This document shows positions 35,260 to 38,080 of a stretch of 38,080 nucleotides of DNA, piece by piece (within the stretch, counting starts at the first letter, position 1; each line of letters opens with the position of its first letter). Origin of the DNA: Thermoplasmata archaeon. GTDB taxonomy: Archaea; Thermoplasmatota; Thermoplasmata; Thermoplasmatales; Thermoplasmataceae. The notes below the pieces were generated by a model that saw only the letters and a program-made list of their open reading frames with translations, did no database searches and had not been told where the DNA came from. The stretch covers positions 1 through 38,080 of the forward strand of contig JAKAAI010000009.1 of NCBI GenBank assembly GCA_021797055.1. The letters are read 5' to 3'. The position numbers and the translations under genes were made by a program.

Positions 35260-36063
35260 TCAGTCTCTGATTTCTTTCTCTGCCAGTAATGCTGTCAGCA
35301 AAATCATAAAAGCGGCAAGGATGGCAAGACCGCATAACCATATCCCTACCTGGTCCCACTGTGATAATGTCAATGAACCATTTATTATAACCATCCTGAT
35401 GGCTTCCGCTGACCATGAGACTGGATTGTATTTTGCGACGTTTGAGAGCCATGATGCCATCATTGATGGCGAGAACATTGCATAACTCACGAATAATAAC
35501 GGCAGGTTAACTAGGTTTACTATACCGAATATTGAGTTCATATTTGTCATCCTGATTGCTATGGCACTGAATATTGAAGCGAATATGAATGATACAAGCA
35601 CTATTGCAGTTATTACTACAAGTACGTCTGGAACCGTGAAACCATGCACAAATTTAAGCCCATTTGGTATGAAGAGAGCGGCAACTACCAGTATCAGTGC
35701 CTGTGGAAGCACCCTAATTGTAGCAGAAATGATCTTGGAGAAAACAATTGAACTTCTCCTGATAGGCGAGGCGAGAAATCTTCCCATAGGGCCAAGCCTT
35801 CTGTCAAATATAATATTCGTGCCAGCAAACATTGCAGTGAATAGACCTGTGATTGTAAGAACCCCACCAACAATGTAAGTTATATAATCCGGAGCACCGT
35901 CAAGAACCACAGTGGAAGCAGATGGAAAAAACTTTGTAATATCAAAAGCACTCCCAAATAATGCAATCCAGAAGAACGGCTGGATGAGACCTGTAATAAA
36001 GAAGACAGGATTTCTGTACCATTTCTTAAGTTCCCGAACGGTCAATGGTCCAATGCCACTCAT
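35260..36063 (-). CDS. ABC-2 type transporter permease (DrrB-like)
   Basis: A 267-residue permease with six hydrophobic segments. LRELKKWYRNPVFFITGLIQP at the start (read REL...) and the middle FDRRLGPMGRFLASPIRRSS with the G-x-x-x-x-x-L-A-P/S pattern are typical of ABC-2 exporters of the DrrB/NodJ kind. It pairs with the upstream ATPase, whose gene overlaps it by 4 nt. Likely role: export of a lipophilic compound or drug, controlled by the PadR protein. Confidence 0.9.
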   Translation of the reverse strand: MSGIGPLTVRELKKWYRNPVFFITGLIQPFFWIALFGSAFDITKFFPSASTVVLDGAPDYITYIVGGVLTITGLFTAMFAGTNIIFDRRLGPMGRFLASPIRRSSIVFSKIISATIRVLPQALILVVAALFIPNGLKFVHGFTVPDVLVVITAIVLVSFIFASIFSAIAIRMTNMNSIFGIVNLVNLPLLFVSYAMFSPSMMASWLSNVAKYNPVSWSAEAIRMVIINGSLTLSQWDQVGIWLCGLAILAAFMILLTALLAEKEIRD

Positions 36064-37052
36064 TTTCTGACTCTCCTCATGTTCATCATCATCTTTCTAG
36101 CATCAACAGCTTCTTCTGCCCTTATATCCCGCCCGGTATATTCCAAAAACACCTCGTCAAGGGATGGTTTCTGGACGGTCAACTTGATAGTTGAAAGGTG
36201 ATTGTCAGAAATGTAATTGATCAGTTCAGGAAGATCCTCATCTGCATTTGCAACCTTGATCCGCAACGTTTTTGGTCCCGAATCGCTTATTTCTACAACG
36301 TTTGGTGCTTTTTTCATTTTATCCACATCCTCATCAGTTTTCAGTGTAATTGTAACTACATCCCCTTTTAGCGAAGCTTTGAGATCATTAGGGCTACCAG
36401 TAATCAGAACTTTACCATGATCTATTATCGATACCCTGTCCGCAAGTGCATCTATCTCCTCAAGATAATGTGACGTGAGTATTATGGTGACATCCAGTTT
36501 CTTTTGTATATCCTTTACGTAATTCCACATCTGCGTTCTTGTCTGAACGTCAAGGCCCAGCGTTGGTTCATCAAGGAAAAGTATCCTGGGCTCATTAACA
36601 AGTCCAATGATAAGCTCCAGACGCTTTCTCATACCACCAGAATAACCCCTGACAAGCCTGTCAGCAGCTTCTGTCATGTCTACAAGTTCCAGCAGCCTCT
36701 TAATCCTTTCATTTGCGACATCTTTCGGAACATCGTAAAACTGAGAAACCATCGATAAATTTTCGCGACCAGAAAGATCCTCATCTGCTGTTAAATCCTG
36801 TGGTACAACACCGATAGTTTTACGAACCTCAAGCGAATGTTTTCTTATGTCAAAACCCGCAACCGTTGCAGTCCCACTTGTAGGTGTTATTCTTGTAATA
36901 AGCATATTTATAGTCGTTGTTTTACCTGCACCGTTTGGTCCGAGGAGACCGTAAATTTCTCCTTCCCTTATTTCGATATTGAGTCTGTCTACGGCCTTTA
37001 CCTTTCCATTGTATATCTTGGTTAAATCCCTGGTTTCAATGATGTTTTCCAT
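36060..37052 (-). CDS. ABC transporter ATPase (DrrA-like)
   Basis: A 330-residue ATPase. Walker A is GPNGAGKTT near residue 38, Q-loop VVPQDLTADEDL near 85, signature YSGGMRKRLE near 138, Walker B ILFLDEPTLGLD near 157 and switch His in TSHYLEEID. The C-terminal extension (about 230-330) with VQKPSLDEVFLEYTGRDIR is the DrrA-type regulatory part. It overlaps padR by 17 nt and the permease by 4 nt, so the three genes form one operon. Confidence 0.94.
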   Translation of the reverse strand: MENIIETRDLTKIYNGKVKAVDRLNIEIREGEIYGLLGPNGAGKTTTINMLITRITPTSGTATVAGFDIRKHSLEVRKTIGVVPQDLTADEDLSGRENLSMVSQFYDVPKDVANERIKRLLELVDMTEAADRLVRGYSGGMRKRLELIIGLVNEPRILFLDEPTLGLDVQTRTQMWNYVKDIQKKLDVTIILTSHYLEEIDALADRVSIIDHGKVLITGSPNDLKASLKGDVVTITLKTDEDVDKMKKAPNVVEISDSGPKTLRIKVANADEDLPELINYISDNHLSTIKLTVQKPSLDEVFLEYTGRDIRAEEAVDARKMMMNMRRVRK

Positions 37053-37563
37053 TTCCTACCTTTCCCTTCATTTTATTCAGCGGATCGATTAGCCTTGTGA
37101 GTCTATTAATTATATTTTCAATGCTCTCTTTATGCAAGCTGACCTCACTGGATATTTCCTCTAAATAGGACACATAACCCTCCATTTCTGAAAGTACTTT
37201 AGCCGCTGTCCAGTTCTCGTCATCATCTCTTGTTTTGCCGTCTTTTGAAATACCAATTTCGGAGAGACCCTTTTCAGTTATACTGTATTTCAAATCATTC
37301 AAACGATGGACAAAACCATCTTTTTCCATGTTGTTTAAAAGTGGATAAATTGTGCCTGGGCTTGGCCTCCACCACCCCATAGACTGTTTCTGGATCTCAT
37401 CCATTAGCTCTGATCCCTTCATGGCCTTTGAGCTTAAAAGCCATAAAACGTAGTACTTCATTCCACCGTGTCTTCGGAACGACCTTACAAGATTGAGGTT
37501 TGAAAATTCTGGTCTGGACATCTTATTATCTGTTCTAAAATAAATGGATTCATCCGGTTTCAT
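37036..37563 (-). CDS. PadR family transcriptional regulator
   Basis: A 175-residue regulator. The winged-helix domain is near residues 32-105, with MKYYVLWLLSSKAMKGSELM, then WWRPSPGTIYPLLNNMEKDG, the family's signature recognition segment, and a short wing RLNDLKYSITEKG. The C-terminal helices (about 115-170) would form the dimer. It is the first gene of the export operon and probably represses it. The operator-like repeat directly before its ATG supports autoregulation. ATG 37563 fits the TATA; a start at the internal Met-Ser-Arg is possible. Confidence 0.92.
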   Translation of the reverse strand: MKPDESIYFRTDNKMSRPEFSNLNLVRSFRRHGGMKYYVLWLLSSKAMKGSELMDEIQKQSMGWWRPSPGTIYPLLNNMEKDGFVHRLNDLKYSITEKGLSEIGISKDGKTRDDDENWTAAKVLSEMEGYVSYLEEISSEVSLHKESIENIINRLTRLIDPLNKMKGKVGNGKHH

Positions 37564-37587
37564 TCGATATCGAAATAGATATCGAAA
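37564..37587 (-). promoter_or_regulatory. putative PadR operator
   Basis: TCGATATCGA (37564-37573) is a perfect palindrome. GATATCGAAA occurs twice as a direct repeat at 37566-37575 and 37578-37587, 12 bp apart. It lies between the TATA (37591-37600) and the ATG and covers the expected transcription start, a typical place for a repressor site. Confidence 0.6.
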
Positions 37588-37590
37588 CCG

Positions 37591-37600
37591 ATTATTTAAC
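37591..37600 (-). promoter_or_regulatory. TATA box of the padR-ABC operon
   Basis: The minus strand reads GTTAAATAAT, centred about 32 nt before the ATG. Transcription would start near 37569, inside the operator. Confidence 0.45.
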
Positions 37601-37704
37601 TATCATGACAGATACTGAGTCGTAACGTACCGGGTAATTTAATTGCAGAGTCAATTTCTCTGAAGCTTTGTAGATACAGCAATGTCCTATAAAAACCAAA
37701 TAAT

Positions 37705-37777
37705 TGCGGGTGCCGGGATTTGGACCCGAGGCACGAGCTTGGCAAGCTCGCGTGTTACCAGGCTACACCACACCCGC
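37705..37777 (-). tRNA. tRNA-Gly (anticodon GCC)
   Basis: A 73-nt cloverleaf read on the minus strand. Acceptor GCGGGTG/CACCCGC, D stem GTGT/ACAC, anticodon stem CGAGC/GCTCG with loop TTGCCAA and anticodon GCC. The T loop is TCCAAAT, the discriminator A, and CCA is not encoded. There is no intron. A T-rich TATA-like element (CTTTTTAAC on the minus strand, about 37800-37808) lies about 26 nt upstream. Confidence 0.95.
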
Positions 37778-38080
37778 TCTATTGGTGTATATCACAGATG
37801 TTAAAAAGGTTTCAATCATTCAAATATGCGTCCAGATTTATCGTCTTTATAGCAGTTATATTTGAATAATCGCGTTTTTATAAACGTCTAAAGAATCAGA
37901 TACACTCCAGAATTACTAATACAGAAAATTTTAACAGAGACAAATTTATTGAGAAATAAAGGATAGAACTAATGAATAATAAATACAGGTAGATAATCAG
38001 TATAACGCTGTATCCCTCGTGAATATTTACCGATACAATATATCAGCAAATCTCATAATTCTTTATGTTTTTAGTATTTT
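37778..38080. other. AT-rich region at the window edge, no gene seen
   Basis: Apart from the tRNA-Gly promoter at about 37800-37808, I see only short frames and AT-rich sequence to the end of the window. A gene may begin beyond the edge. Confidence 0.5.

Overview
This 38 kb window is chromosomal DNA of an archaeon of the class Thermoplasmata, most likely order Thermoplasmatales (Ferroplasma, Cuniculiplasma or 'alphabet-plasma' type). Three things point there. The information genes are archaeal (FEN1, RadB, Pcc1, prefoldin beta, archaeal TyrS and ProS, 7S SRP RNA). Riboflavin and pterin enzymes are the archaeal forms (RibL, archaeal riboflavin synthase, MptA). Most genes or gene groups have an AT-rich TATA element about 24-27 nt before the start codon, so transcription would begin at or next to the start codon (leaderless mRNA). 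I used that spacing to choose several starts. The genus cannot be fixed from sequence reading alone.

Layout. 0.2-1.4 kb: a cytochrome P450 broken by one frameshift. 1.8-6.5 kb: a corrinoid group, with CbiA and a CobC-like phosphatase on + facing a BtuF-BtuC-BtuD type importer on -, followed by an MFS transporter (6.6-7.7 kb). 7.87-8.18 kb: SRP RNA, then a methyltransferase and a RimI-like acetyltransferase. 9.3-11.3 kb: riboflavin/FAD operon ribB-ribL-ribC-ribH. 11.4-12.8 kb on -: pcc1, prefoldin beta and mptA; mptA has no standard start codon where homologues begin. 12.93 kb: tRNA-Arg(TCT). 13.1-17.5 kb: a DHFR/RibD-like reductase, a 570-bp stretch without a gene, a secreted protein diverging from a 14-TM drug exporter plus its MarR regulator, and a small unknown protein. 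17.7-21.7 kb: esterase, thiolase, enoyl-CoA hydratase and a cysteine synthase-like enzyme.

21.9-28.1 kb: smc, scpA, two overlapping genes that together carry all the residues of a Cas4/RecB-type nuclease, then tyrS. The two nuclease halves are joined by a GTGA stop/start overlap and each ends or begins with a membrane helix. This is the most unusual part of the window: a split, apparently membrane-tethered Fe-S nuclease placed where scpB might be expected in a condensin operon. 28.1-32.1 kb on -: a 56-residue AbrB-type protein, fen1, radB, a HAD phosphatase and proS. 32.3-34.7 kb: an orphan D12 adenine methyltransferase, a broken small membrane-protein gene that keeps its promoter, and an M20 peptidase. 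34.7-37.6 kb on -: nadM, and a PadR-ABC ATPase-ABC permease operon with a clear operator at its start. 37.7 kb: tRNA-Gly(GCC).

Four promoters carry symmetric or repeated sequences that look like operators: btuF, the MFS/secreted-protein divergent region, smc and padR. No CRISPR array, insertion sequence or replication origin was recognised.
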